This document shows, in pieces, positions 1-11,526 of a stretch of 64,000 nucleotides of DNA. Position 1 is the first letter of the stretch; each line of letters opens with the position of its first letter. The DNA comes from Rhea pennata. Its lineage: Eukaryota > Chordata > Aves > Rheiformes > Rheidae. Both the position numbers and the translations under genes were made by a program. Where the stretch lies: assembly GCF_028389875.1 (NCBI RefSeq), contig NC_084670.1, positions 36,663,155 to 36,727,154 of the forward strand. Direction: 5' to 3'. Under the pieces are notes generated by a model. It was given only the letters and a program-made list of their open reading frames with translations, was not told where the DNA came from and ran no database searches.

Positions 1-1486
1 TGTGCAGATGGTCAGCAAAGAGAACGGGTCCTTTCCCCAAATGCTTACGAGCTAAGGCAGGGCAGAAGTCAGCAGCTGGCTCTAGACAGGCGGGGAACGC
101 AAAGAAAGGGAGAGTCTGACTCCGAGTGGTAAGCAGGGACGATGTCAGCACTAGCCTGTTCATCAGGGTTCATGGCTTTTGAGCAGCATCACGGGAATTT
201 TCAGGAAGCAAGGTAGACCACTGGATGTGTAGGAAAAGCTCCTGCCGAGTACAGAGATCGGCCGAATGTAGCGCTTCTGCGTTTGTGTGTTGCGCAGGTA
301 GCTGATGGAAGCTGTTGTGAGGGCCCGTTTGGAATCGGGGGCTGTCGTATGCAGTGGGAAATGGGATGAGGAACGAGGATAAGTCATGAAGGGCCTTAGT
401 AACTTTGCATTGGATGAGCCAGAGGACACTTGAAAGTTTTCAGGAGAAGGCAGTTGCTTGTAGAAAGCTGCTGAAAAGCGTGCGTTGACTGGGAGGTGAG
501 AGTATGAGGCAATTCTTTCATGGGCAAAGTGAAAACTCTGGGATTCTAAGGGCAAGGCATTCCTCCATCTCTGATGAAAGAGGAGAGTGCTAGAGGGTGA
601 GGGAGGGGGGCTGGTAGAAACCCCAGACTCCTTTCCCTGTTTTCCTTGTGCTCTGCCTGTGTGCCCCATGCAATTTTTATCTCTGTCATTCAGAAAGCAG
701 AACTACTGTTTTGGTTCAGACAAGGAAAAGGCAATGCTAGCCAAGGAATAGAATGAAATTACTCGGAGTGGGTAAGCTGGCCATTGAAGAGGCCACGTCC
801 ATTCCTTACCTGGCATCCAGCTATTAATGTGAGAGGGTATTAGTAAGAGCTTGCTAGGTAGGGATGCTCCATGTTTGGCATTCCGACCATCTTTCACAGA
901 AGAATTTCCAGTTCCTAAACAGAAGCTCCTGGCATAAACTTTCTCTGTAGGCATCAGACTCCTTTTTTCTCGTTGGGGAACTTCCCTGTTATTGCCCGTG
1001 GCAGAGCTATGGCAGAGGCAAGATCTGAAACCACAGAAGCAGATGAAGTCTTGCTGCTGTCAGGACATTCCAAAAATGTCCCGGAAGCACTACCTCGCAA
1101 TACTGAGAGGGAACTTTCTGAAATAGCTCTTCTCATGGTAGCTGCCTCGTTGCTAAGCAAGGTGACAGCAGAATGTGGCCCCTTGTTACACTCATGGAGG
1201 CTGGTGGCAAGTCACCCAGCAATTCCACCAAGGCCAGACCTTTGCCCATGACCTATACGCACGCTCCTCTCTGCTGATTCCGAGTTTCTGGAATGTGTCA
1301 TGCACAAATGGCTCCGGAGCTTTGGCAGCGTTTCACATCTTGCGTGTCACATGCATGCTGATAACAATTAAAAAACACCCATCACTATCTGTGTGGTACC
1401 TTTTGGGAGTAATACAACTTGCAGCAGTGTTTGAAGAGTTCAGTGTTGGTGACGTTGTAAAGGTTCTGCTCTAACCAGCTCATCAG

Positions 1487-1574
1487 AAGAAGGTGAAGAG
1501 CAAGAAGATGAAGAAGGCAAAGATACGTGCAGGGGCTATAGGCTTAGAGAAAGGAAGGATCTTGTATGCTCTCA
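1487..1574 (+). CDS. ATAD2-like: ATAD2-like acidic exon
   Basis: Encodes an E/D-rich stretch then a YRLRERKD motif like the LRQRK motif after the acidic region of ATAD2. The acceptor is CATCAG and the apparent donor GTAGGT (1575). Compared with the three downstream 111-nt copies, its end looks 14 nt short. As a result, splicing to 1692 would shift frame, whereas skipping from the upstream exon to 1692 would keep it. The mirror exon is 40216-40129. Confidence 0.6.
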
Positions 1575-2268
1575 GTAGGTTATATGTGCAGTTTCTCTGC
1601 AGGGTTGATTTCTTGTGTATAGGGGGGACAGAAGTTCTTGAAGGAAACTGTACAGACACCAGGAATGATATCTTAGATATTGTAATTACAGGGTCTCCAG
1701 AAGAAGATGAAAACCGAAAGGCGGCAGATGGCAAAGACCCTCCAAAGCAGTATAGCCTTCGACCAAGGCAAACTGCCATATGCTGTCGAGAGCCACTGGA
1801 ATGTAGGTTATGGGCACAGTTTCTCTGCAGGGCTGATTTCTTGTGTATAGGGGGACAGAAGTTCTTGAAGGAAACTGTATAGGCACCAGGAATGATATCT
1901 TAGATACTGTAATTACAGGGTCAACAGAAGAAGATGAAAACCAAAAGGAGGCAGTTAGCAAAGACCCTCCGAAGCAGTATAGCCTTCGACCAAGGCAAAC
2001 CGTCATACGCTCTCGAGAGCCACTGGAATGTAGGTTATGGGCACAGTGTCTCTGCAGGGCTGATTTTTTGCATTTAAGGGGGATATCAGTTCTTGAATGA
2101 CAGTGTAGATGTGTGCACACAAATAAGAAATGTTATCTAGGTTCTGGAAGTACAGGGTTGTCCAAAGGGGGTGAACACCCAGAAGGCGAAAGTGGCAAGG
2201 ATACTCGGAAGCAGCATAACCTTCACCCAAGCAAAACCGTGGTGCAGGATCAAGCTGCATTGCAAAGT
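1575..2268 (+). repeat. ATAD2-like: Tandem intron+exon triplication inside the ATAD2-like gene
   Basis: Three units of about 227-237 bp. Each begins with a GT donor (GTAGGTTAT in the first two units), continues through a short intron containing TTTCTCTGCAG and ends with a 111-nt exon: 1692-1802, 1919-2029, 2156-2266. The first two exons both contain KDPPKQYSLRPRQT; the third is diverged (KDTRKQHNLHPSKT) but open. Each exon is 37 codons long and enters and leaves in phase 1, so any number can be spliced without frameshift. The mirror array is at 40128-39435. Confidence 0.88.
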
Positions 2269-2844
2269 GCGATATTCACAGAGCCTCTCTGAAGGGCCAG
2301 TTTCTTGTGTATAGGTGGGGCATAATTTTGTGAACAAAAATCTATACACCTGCGCACCACGGTTATTTCAATTCCTTGCCTTCATTCTGCAAGTAAAAAC
2401 CTCCACGGTTTTTCGTAGATGCCTGGTTAGAACTCAGTTTCTTCCTCTACTTGTTGTTTACAGCTTGCAGTACCTTCTTGGGGTTTCACTGCTCTGCTCT
2501 TATCAAGGTTTCACAGAATAAGCTTTGCTCTTTCTGTAGCTGAACTTCCCAAGTTTAAAAGAAAGATGTCCACGCAGAAGTAAAACAAATGACCTGTGTG
2601 TCCTCAAAAGCATAGTAGCAGAGCCCGCTTGCTTTTTGTGCTCTGTTCTGACTTTCAGTTCTCCTTCAGAAGCAGGTGTGCATTTAGTTCACTTGCCCTG
2701 TGCCTTGGTAAAAAACACTGAGAACTTTCCTCTGGTCTGGAGTTCAAGATGGTGAAACCCATCCCACTTCCTGCCTTGTTGACGAACCAGCTGTACCTGA
2801 AAAGCATGTGATGTGCAATATTCTTGTAAATGTTTTGCTTTCAG

Positions 2845-2956
2845 CGGAGTTGGGAGAAGCTAAGACATTTTGTTCAGGGCCGTCTTCTTCTCCCACACAA
2901 GGAGCTACGTCTACATGTGCTCGGTCACAAAGCCCTGTCGGCAAAAGACCAAACAG
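2845..2956 (+). CDS. ATAD2-like: ATAD2-like linker exon
   Basis: The acceptor TTTTGCTTTCAG and donor AG|GTTGGT bound 112 nt, encoding a Ser/Pro/Arg-rich segment (TFCSGPSSSP ... SPVGKRPNR). It aligns with the FYSGP...SPYCKR segment of ATAD2. It leaves two bases (AG), which combine exactly with the first base of the 4474 exon to give Arg-Cys-Leu-Pro, as in ATAD2. The Ser-rich exon that other vertebrates have between them is absent here. Mirror: 38858-38747. Confidence 0.7.
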
Positions 2957-3216
2957 GTTGGTGGGCGTACAGCTAGTGACAGCTCTTGTTTATCGGCAGT
3001 GGTGTCACTCCCAGCACCGAGTAATGGAACAACCGTAACCCTTGTAACCGTGCCAGTCCGACCTCAGTGTAGAGGCGGCAAGATTCTTTTCTTTGGGAGA
3101 GGTGATCCTCAGCCTTAGAGAGACTTCCACTAGCCAGCAGTTTTCAGGAAGGCATGCTTTGGGGGCCAGTGATGAGACGATTCTGGAGGGAGTGGCTGAG
3201 ATTCTGCAGCTGAAAT

Positions 3217-3310
3217 CATAGAATCACAGAATCAGTAATGTTGGAAGGGCCCTCCAGAGATCATCTAGTCCAACCTCCCCGCTCAGCAGGTCACCTAGAG
3301 CATGTAACCC
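3217..3310 (-). mobile_element. CR1 3' end fragment (left arm)
   Basis: Begins TCATAGAATCACAGAATC, then TTGGAAGGG...CCAGAGATCATCTAGTCCAA, the reverse complement of a CR1 3' end. The mirror fragment is 38395-38487 on +, ending ATTCTGTGATTCTATGA. Confidence 0.88.
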
Positions 3311-4473
3311 TTGTGTTCTGCACTTGAAGCCAGAATCCCCTTCCAGAAACCGTCACTAGACGATTTCATTGTGAAGTACAGAAATGATTTTCTTGACGCA
3401 TGTAGGCAACTTACTTAGAGGGAGAGTCTGTGGATAAATGTTCATGTATTTTTAGTTGCTTCTGGCACACGATTCAAAGTAGCTTCATTTCATTCAACGT
3501 ACAAGTGGAGGTGAGTTCTTGTTCCTATGGGAAATTCCACACAGCTGTGTTCTGCTTAGTGTAAATGAAGATGTTGGGAGCAATTGTGATTGTAAAGACA
3601 GCGCTGGCTATGACGCTCCGTATTCCCATGGTCCGTAGGGCATTAAATCGTCTGTATTTGTATCCAGTTTTGAATGCTGCCCGTTGTGTAGTCTGCACTG
3701 ATTTTAAAGAAGACTGAGAACTTATGTCTAGATAGTCTTTTCCGTCGGCAGGCTGCTTGACGCAGGCGGTCCAGCCTGCTGAAAGCTCTGCATTTGCTTT
3801 CCAAGCTCTGCGTGACGCTGCGTGGTCTGCCTATGGCAGGGGGCAGAAGTCTAAGGGAAGCAAAGGCAGGTGTGCTGGCCAGTCATGCTGGCCATTCCTT
3901 GTGCGGCTGCTTTGGGCAGCAGCTTTGAACATTAAGTGCAGAGGAAAGCAGGGGGCATAAGGGGGGCACTCCTAGACTATGGTGACTTTGCACTGCTCTG
4001 GCAAGCCATATGAAAATAAATCAGACTTGTTAGAAGCACTGTGGTGGGGGTTTTTCAGTCACTCAACTCCTGACACGTCTTTCCTCTTGGAACTGAGATC
4101 ACTAGTTCTGCCTGGAAGCGTTCCAAAACAAGGAAGCTTCCCAACCAAGTGTTCATGGCCCTATTGCTGACAAAGGCTCCTTGGATTCTGTGAGCAGCTA
4201 GAGCACGGAGAATGACGGCTATTGCTGGGTCTGAGCACTTAGGGATGTAAAAATGATCACTCAGCTAGTCTAATGCCACACAGGCCCACCCGTCTTTCTT
4301 TACTCTTGGCTATTGAAGACAAATCAATTCCCATGACTATTTTACTTTCTGGGAAGTTTATGCAAGTTTGTAAGTGCTCCTGCCCTCCCTTGCCAACATG
4401 AAAGAAACCGGAATCCCTCCAGCTGCATGTTCATTCAGAAGGCGCCTTTCCCTTTCTCCTTCATTCACACCAG

Positions 4474-4928
4474 GTGTCTTCCCCAGAACTCTGGGGGAAA
4501 GGGATTTGAGAGAAATGGCAAGGATCCAAAGAAAACTGGAACAGATGTGGCTGATCCAGTCGCTCCAGTGCAAATAGATGGCTCAGTAAGTATTTGTCAC
4601 TTATGGCTTTGGTGGGGACTTTTCCAGGGCTGATGAAATCTTTGCGTGCTGGGCTGTCTATGGCTGCCTCGGGTCACAGTTTTCTCTGAAGGAACTTCAA
4701 AGCTGTCCTCAGCATCTCCTTTCTGCTGGCAGATGACAATTTCTGATGAAGCCTTTCCTCGGGGGCAGCTTTCTCTAACCTACGAACTGTGTTCTGTTGA
4801 ATTTCTCTTCAGGTGCGGTTTGATGGCGTGGGGGGTCTCTCTGACCACATTTCAGCTTTGAAAGAGATGGTCATTTTCCCGTTACTTTATCCGGAGTTCT
4901 TTGAGAGATTCAAACTGCGACCCCCAAG
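4474..4928 (+). CDS. ATAD2-like: ATAD2-like exons leading into AAA1 (4474-4585, 4813-4928)
   Basis: The first exon encodes CLPQNSGGKGFERNGKDPKK...VQIDGS and ends at donor GTAAGT. The second starts after CTCTTCAG and encodes VRFDGVGGLSDHISALKEMV...RPP, the conserved entry to the first AAA+ domain, with donor GTAACG. Phases join without error. Mirrors: 37229-37118 and 36890-36775. Confidence 0.88.
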
Positions 4929-5631
4929 GTAACGGAAGGCGCATTAGAAGTGCACGAGCTAACGCCGCCGTGCTCAGGAGAATAGGAACCCGAGGTGTCC
5001 GTACAGCTGGGTGCTTGAAAAGTTGTGGTCACCCCTGCTGAGATTTTGCAGGGGTGTTAAGAAGTGATGTCTTAAAAATGGAACAAATCTGGACTGTATT
5101 AGGCAGACTCCAACTGCAGGCAATGCCTTGCCATAGTTAAAGGCTTGGTGGCTGCTCTCTTACAATGAGAATCAGTCCTGTAAGCCTTAGGACTTCCAAC
5201 TGAAACGTGCTGCGCCTGTGATGCTTAGACTAAAATAAAAATAGTCTGCTTCTTACATAGTTATATTGGTTCTGTGCTGTGAGATGCAATCACTCACAGA
5301 GAGCTTACTGTTGGGGTGCATTCTTTTTAACATGAATGTGTTCTTCTCTTTGGGAGGAGGGGTAGTGTTCATTGATTTAATGGCTAAGAGAAGGCTGTTA
5401 GTGTCAAGTCTTGCCTCTTGTGAGAGCTTGCACCTGTTTTGACTTTTCTGCCACTTGAGCTCTGCCTGCTGCTACTCCTGGAAGTACTGGAAGTGTTTTA
5501 GTTAGGAGGAAAGGCTTGTTTGCTTTAGGGGGTGGGGCTTGCAGTAGGCACTTTTTGGTGTTTTGGTCAGAGCCATGCAACTCTCTCCTTTTTCATTATT
5601 TATTTATTTATATTTTCATTTTTCGTTACAG

Positions 5632-5806
5632 AGGCTGTCTATTCTATGGCCCACCAGGGACTGGAAAGACCCTGGTAGCTCGGGCACTTGCTAACGAATG
5701 CAGCCAAGGCGACAGGAGAGTTTCCTTCTTCATGAGGAAAGGCGCTGACTGCCTGAGTGAATGGGTGGGAGAATCTGAGCGCCAGCTCCGTTTATTATTT
5801 GAGCAG
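5632..5806 (+). CDS. ATAD2-like: ATAD2-like AAA1 Walker A exon
   Basis: 58 codons beginning GCLFYGPPGTGKTLVARALA, containing an intact P-loop with its Lys-Thr pair, and ending RLLFEQ at donor GTAAGG. The acceptor is preceded by a long T-rich tract (TTTTTCGTTACAG). Nearly identical to the vertebrate ATAD2 P-loop exon. Mirror: 36071-35897. Confidence 0.93.
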
Positions 5807-6059
5807 GTAAGGTGGAAATGTGCACTCTGTTGTGTCAGAGCGGTGCTGGAGTAGTTCTGTGCTGGATGTCTTCCCGGAGAACTCGGTCTTCTGCGTATTT
5901 GGTTGGTTTCTCCCACTGAAGTGGGAATGTTAGTGTTTCCTTTCTCAGTGTCATCCTGCTTTGGATCAGCGGCTTGGAATCTTGCAGGTGTGCTGGCAAA
6001 GACGTATCAATAAGCAGGAGAATTCACTAGATCAAAGATTCCCTCCTCCTCCTGCTCCC

Positions 6060-6152
6060 CTGCCATACTACACAGACACACACACAAAACAAAAAATACC
6101 ACCCTCACCCCACCCCCCAAAAAACAAAAACAAACAAACAAACAAAAAAACC
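6060..6152 (+). repeat. A/C-rich simple repeat (left arm)
   Basis: CACACACAAAACAAAAAATA then CCCCACCCCCCAAAAAACAA and a CAAACAAACAAAC run, inside an ATAD2-like intron. It differs slightly in length from the mirror at 35550-35640. Confidence 0.8.
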
Positions 6153-6491
6153 CCCAGCACATGGTCATTGAATCATTGCACTGGCAGCTTGCCTCCAGAG
6201 CCTGTAATTGAGTTACTGAAGGCCTGACTCTGCTCTCTGGTTGCCCAGCAGCTGTGCAAATTCCTGGAGCCATCTGTTCCCAGGAGCAGTCACAGCTGCT
6301 TGGCGCAGGCTGCTGGCTTCTGTTACTTGTGCCACTTACCCCTTTGTCTCAGAGAGCAGAGGTCCCTGATGGTGCTCTGAAAGCCCAGGGCTGATGACTT
6401 TGCAGCCACAGTGTTTTTTCATGCCTGTCCCCTTTGAGTAGTGCTGTGTTCTACCTAGGCCACAGTTGCAGTATCTGCACTTTCCTTCCAG

Positions 6492-7112
6492 GCCTACAAG
6501 ATGCAGCCTTCAATTATTTTCTTTGATGAGATAGATGGTCTTGCCCCTGTGCGGTCCAGTCGCCAGGATCAAATTCATAGGTATGGCACTTTTCTTTCTT
6601 CTTTTCTCTTTCTTTTCTTCTGCATTTACACACAATCTGTTTGATTTCTGCAAAAAGAAGACCAGCCTGGTGCCTTTACATGACACACTAATTCATGCTG
6701 AAATCTTAGAGCACCATGATGCTCAGCCTCAGGTGATTTTACACACCGGAGCTGAAAAGCACGTGCTAAGCTGGGTGTCAGCACAAGGTCTCTGGTTACC
6801 CTGTGTGCTGTTTGTTTGTCTTGACGTGAGTCCTTCCACTAACCAACATCTCATCCAGAAGAGCTTATCCTTTGGAGTGGCCACTGGAGAAAGTCATGCC
6901 GAATGGAGCAGCACTTCCCAAACCAGTGAATCAACCCTTGTTCTTTTGTTAGTTCTCTTGTCACAACGCTTCTGGCGCTTATGGATGGCTTAGAGAGCAG
7001 AGGAGAGATTGTGGTCATTGGAGCCACCAACAGACTCGACTCCCTAGACCCTGCTTTGCGGAGGCCGGGTCGTTTTGACAGAGAGTTCCTTTTCGCCTTG
7101 CCCAATAAAGAG
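6492..7112 (+). CDS. ATAD2-like: ATAD2-like AAA1 Walker B and arginine-finger exons (6492-6580, 6953-7112)
   Basis: The first exon contains [18 protein letters not shown] (Walker B Asp-Glu). The second contains [20 protein letters not shown] followed by the NRLDS and RPGRFDRE motifs (sensor 1 and arginine fingers). Splice sites are CCTTCCAG/GTATGG and TTTTGTTAG/GTAAGA, and the reading frame is continuous. Mirrors: 35210-35122 and 34749-34590. Confidence 0.92.
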
Positions 7113-7573
7113 GTAAGACCCCTTTTAGTCACCCTCCTGCTAATGTGGCCAAGTCTTTCTTTGCAAGACAACCATGCACCCACGCAGTACCACAGAGCAG
7201 GGAAGAAGGGAAGAAATGGTGCCCACGTGTTTGTCTGCTCTCATGAGCAGCAGAGAGGGTAGCATGAAACAGAGTTATCGTATGATTTGCTCCTGTAGAA
7301 GTCATCTCAAAATCCCTCCTGTGATTAGTCCTTGTAGCAGGGAACACTTGAGTGCATCTCTGGCAAAGATCGGAGGTGAAACACAGGCAAAGCCTGACAT
7401 TTTCTGGGCTAGCGCTTTGAGCCACAGTTTTCGTTCCTCTTGGTAGGACTTGTAGCAACTTGAAAGAGAGCGCTGGCACTACTTTGCAGAACAACCTGTG
7501 AGAACGGCAGACTTGATTAACTGATGAGTCCGTCACCATGAAGTTTTGCTGAATTGGAGAGGGTCTTCTCTGA

Positions 7574-8082
7574 GGATTTGAGAATCTTCTCTGAGGAATC
7601 TCTTTCCACCTAAGCTTTAGACTACCTTTTTTCCCCCAAGAGCATTCAGTCTTATACCTGTGGAGACTCACCTCTTTATCAAGATCAAGGGCCAGGTTGG
7701 GGGCCGAGTGAGGGTATGGAACCGGGTCTGGATCGGGCACGAGGCAGGGGACCTGGTCCTGGTCGTGGAACGGTCCAAGGTAAGGGTCCAGGCTGGGGAC
7801 TGGTGTAGAGTCTGGGTCCAGGTTGGGAGCTGAGTAAGGGACTGGTCTGGAAACCAGGTCTGGGTCGGGGACCGGTCTGGGGTCCTGGTCTGGGTTGGGG
7901 GCCAGGTTGAGGACTGCTCCAGAGTCCAAATCCAGGTCAGAGATTGGGAGTATATCCAGATTCGCGCCCAGATTACGGATTTGAGAATCTTCTCTGAGGA
8001 ATCTCTTTCCACCTAAGCTTTAGACTACCTTTTTTCCCCCAAGAGCATTCAGTCTCATACCTGTGGAGACTCGCCTCTTTAT
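7574..8082 (+). repeat. 297-bp templated insert with 106-bp direct repeats, left arm
   Basis: Direct repeats 7574-7679 and 7977-8082 (two mismatches seen) flank 7680-7976. The insert is the reverse complement of 43540-43832 with a few differences. It lies in the intron between the 7112 and 8318 exons. Confidence 0.92.
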
Positions 8083-8317
8083 AGATGCCGGAAATGCCTT
8101 TCGTTTGCTTCCTGCTCCTCACAAAGAGCTGAACGTGGCAAACTGAGAATCACTGAACTTGGGAGAGCAGGCAGTGCGTTAAGAGAACTCTAAAGTTCCT
8201 GCCTTTCTAGCAGTGTAAAACTGGCAGTTATATGAACGGGAGAGTGTTTGTGGGGTTGTTTGTTTGTTTTTCCCTGAGAGACGAACGTAAAGCAAAATGC
8301 CATCGTTTTGTATGTAG

Positions 8318-8408
8318 GCTTGAAAAGAGATTCTCAAGATCCACACGAGAGCCTGGAGCCCTAAGCCGCTGGATGCATTTCTTGAGGAGCTGGCTGAAAA
8401 ATGTGTTG
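8318..8408 (+). CDS. ATAD2-like: ATAD2-like exon with in-frame TGA
   Basis: In the phase set by the previous exon the sequence reads Ala-stop-KEILKIHTRAWSPKPL...EELAEKCV. The family has Arg at the stop position, so AGA or CGA has become TGA (8321-8323). All codons after it are conserved. The exon is 91 nt, so skipping it would shift frame. The mirror exon 33384-33294 carries the same TGA at 33379-33381. Confidence 0.85.
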
Positions 8409-8851
8409 GTAAGATCAAAAATGCATTGAGCACCTGCACGTGACTGCATGCTGAAAGAGTCCAAGCTTGTACCAGGCAGTAAGCAAGCCCCTGTGCCTTG
8501 CCACAGAATTTGCCCCTGAGCCGGCTGGCAGGACTTGGTTGCTACCACGGTGGCAGGTTCCTGTCCACTTGCCTTGTTTTGTCTCTCAGAACACCAAAGG
8601 GTTTGGGGGGCATCTTCCTCAGCAGCAAAAAGTTTGCTCTCACAGGGGCTTCCTAAGCACAGGATATCCAGCTGCAAACCCCATAAAGGAACTGCTCTGC
8701 AGAGCGGTAACTCTTTTCAAATCACCCGCTGAACAGTTCCTGTTTGGGCCGCAGACAGAGACTTGACAAGCTGCCCTTTGGCAGCCATGTCCCTGACTTC
8801 TTTGTGCTGCCTGAGACTGACATGACACTGCATTCTTGTCTTGCTCATTAG

Positions 8852-9166
8852 GATACTGTGGAGCCGACATTCAGTCTCTCTGTGCTGAAGCTGCCCTCTG
8901 TGCTTTGCGCCGACACTACCCACGGATATACACGAGTCGACAGAAGCTGCAGATAGACATCGCTGCCATTGAAGTAGCAGCAAGAGATTTTGCGGAGGCT
9001 CTGCGGAAGATTGCACCAGCTTCGCAGAGGGCTGTGGCTTCGCCCGCGCAACCGCTGTCAGCCGTTTGTAAGCCACTGCTTCAGAGGACTCTGGAGAGAC
9101 TCCTAAAAGCGTTACAGAGAGTGTTTCCCCAGGCAGCGCTTGCACTAAAGAAGGACCAGCAGCCAG
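8852..9166 (+). CDS. ATAD2-like: ATAD2-like AAA1 lid / linker exon
   Basis: Largest exon, 105 codons: GYCGADIQSLCAEAALCALR (AAA1 C-terminal helical lid), then IAPASQRAVASP and a helical PLLQRTLERLLKALQRVFP stretch, as in ATAD2. Acceptor TTGCTCATTAG, donor GTAGAA. Mirror: 32850-32536. Confidence 0.9.
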
Positions 9167-9886
9167 GTAGAACAGTAATATCACTGCCTTCAAATTCTGC
9201 CACAGCAAACACTTCCAGCTGGTGCAGGCAGCAGAAACCAATCTTTCAGTCATGGTGGGACTGGTCTCAAACGGTAGAAACTTCTCGTTTGCCTATGCAT
9301 GCCTTTACCTCAGGAATATCTGGAACAGAGTGCTGCCTAGCTTGTACTGCGGCTTCTGAAGCGCTCCATGCTTTGATCAATGGAGGTCGCTGACTGGTTC
9401 TATGCTGATTGCTTGAGGCTGTCCTACCGCTACTATGAACTAGTGGAACTAAGGAGAGCTGCTAGCTTCTTTCTTCTGGGTAAAAGAGAGGCAGAAAAGC
9501 ACTGAGGAAAGGCAGGTGGAGAGGCGAGGGGGTTGGCAGAAACATGCCGCCTGAGTTGTCCACCTTCCGCTACCTCCTCCTCGAGTGATCTTTGAGAGGC
9601 TGCATTTAGAAGACACCCTGGTCTCTATATGCCAGCCCTGCAGTCCTCGGACAAATGGGCGTTTGCTGCCGCCCCGTTCCCTTAGTTGCCACTCGCTTAC
9701 TGTGGGCTCCGGCTCCAGAAAGAAGTGACCTTGTTGGGTGCTTTAGGTGTCTAGCGTTCAGTGTGTGCCCGCCCAATGAAGGAAGACAAGACCCTGGCTT
9801 TCAGCACTCATTTCAAAGCTGTAGGAGTGCAAGGGATGCAGGTGTGGGCTCTTCTGGACAGTTAACAAACCTCTCTTGTCTTTCAG

Positions 9887-11526
9887 ACGGTGCAAATCCT
9901 ATCTTAGGAAACGGCTGCATGTATAGTCATGAGGCGTCACCTTCAGGTTTTGCAGAGGAGCTGTTTCATCAAACGGCCAGTCCTCAAAAGGAAACGTTCC
10001 TTCACTTGAACAGGTAAATGTCTGTGTGCTTTGGATTGCAGTTCTTTGGCTTGCTGCGTCCTTGCCAGCGGTCTCAGCTGTGGAACTGGGAGGGGGGTAG
10101 ACCCAAATGCTTCTGACAGGCGTGTTTCGTAAGAATAAAGCAAGAATCACTAACAGCCCATGGGGGAAGGGGTGCCTCAATGAGAATAACTGAATTAAAA
10201 AAATGTCTTGCAGTTCCATGTCCTTCCTGATCACAGAGCAGTTTCTCACCTCCTGTAGTGTGGAGAGTATTTGAGGAGGAAAAAGCAAAAAGCAAGGAAA
10301 AAGGAGAAGGGACTGAACAGCTGTGTCTTTACTGATTACTTTGTTTTCAGAGTGCTTGCTTTCTTCTTGTTGTTCTAGAGATGCTTACTGCCAGCCCACG
10401 TGTTACAGGCCAAGGTTCTTAATAGCTGGAGAGCCCGGATGCGGGCAAAGTTCTCACCTGGCTCCTGCAGTAATACACGCGCTGGAGGAGTTTGCAGCTT
10501 ACACGCTGGACCTGCCGGCTCTCTTTGTTAGTAGCACGTCGCCTGAAGAAAGATGTGCACAGGTTCTCTTCTCTCTTGCATTAACAGGAGTACTCTTCTA
10601 GCTGGGTACAGTTACAAAATGCAGCTAATACTGAGCCGGTAGCACTGCAGTCTATGTCGTAAAGGCAAGGACTCCCAGAACGCTTTATACTTGTGCACCT
10701 GTGTCTTTTGTTTACCTGGAGAAACTGAGCTAGAGTTAGTTGTGTTTAGCTCAAGGTGAGAGTAGAATGCAACATACAGGCTGAGTGCCGTTCTATTCCT
10801 TTTGCCTCTTGGGCAGGGAGCCGACTCTGTTGTTTGGCATCGCTGTATTTTCACAGGTTAACCCTTAGCAGAAGCACTTGAGAGCCGTGCAAGGGAGAAT
10901 AGACGTGTTCCGTGGCTGGGGGCTCATCAGTCACAGAAAGGCAACATCTCCTTCTGGGTTATGTGACACTGGCATCCGTGGCCACCGAGCCGCAGTGCCT
11001 AACTAGTGCCCGGATATACTGCTGGTGCGTTCCATCCTGGAACAGCAACTGCCTGAGTGCTGGTCACCTGATCAGGTGCCCAAAGGTATTCAAGCCCAGA
11101 AAGGATGCTTGCCGCTCTGTTCATGGGGTAGATGCACTGCCACGTGGACTGGGCTGTAAGGAGTCACCTTACGTCTAAGCAGCTTGGAAATCAGGTCTCT
11201 TTCTAGTCTTGTGGCTTTCTTCCGACCTTTTCCCATCAGGCACTGGTATTTTGTAGCATGTGTTGACTGATAACGGTGTTGCTTCTTAGCAGCTTATTCT
11301 GTGTGGTTCAGAATTCTTATGCAAACTCCCATTTTACTAGTTGATCCGAGAAGCCCAGAGGACAGCGCCAAGCATCCTTTATGTGCCTCGTATCCACGTA
11401 TGGTGGGAGGCTGCTGGCGTCACACTGAGAGCTACGTTTACAACGTTATTGGAGAACATTCCAGCATATGCTCCAGTTTTGTTGCTTGCAACGTCAGATG
11501 TACGTCACGCAGAGCTCGCCCAAGAG
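9887..11526 (+). CDS. ATAD2-like: ATAD2-like degenerate AAA2 exons (9887-10013, 10379-10562, 11341-11526)
   Basis: These encode a linker ending FLHLNR, then RPRFLIAGEPGCGQSSHLAP (a P-loop lacking the usual Gly-Lys-Thr, as is normal for ATAD2's second AAA module), and LIREAQRTAPSILYVPRIHV (the Walker-B-like segment). Phases are continuous. The donor after 10562 is GTTCTC in the left arm and GTATCT in the right arm, a 1-bp deletion on the left that may weaken splicing. Mirrors: 31815-31689, 31323-31140, 30360-30175. Confidence 0.88.

Noticed and set aside
163..669. 168-codon - frame (mirror 41034-41540)
   Set aside because: Long but without a recognisable domain. It lies antisense in the presumed 5' intron of the ATAD2-like gene, and the three residue changes between arms give no sign of constraint.
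1007..1139. Possible exon between GTGGCAG and ATG|GTAGCT
   Set aside because: Splice-like borders and an acidic open frame, but no match to ATAD2 order and no phase partner.
7129..7929. 266-codon - frame (mirror 33773-34573)
   Set aside because: Its Pro/Asp part is the inserted minisatellite and the rest is intron antisense; identity between arms reflects duplication, not selection.
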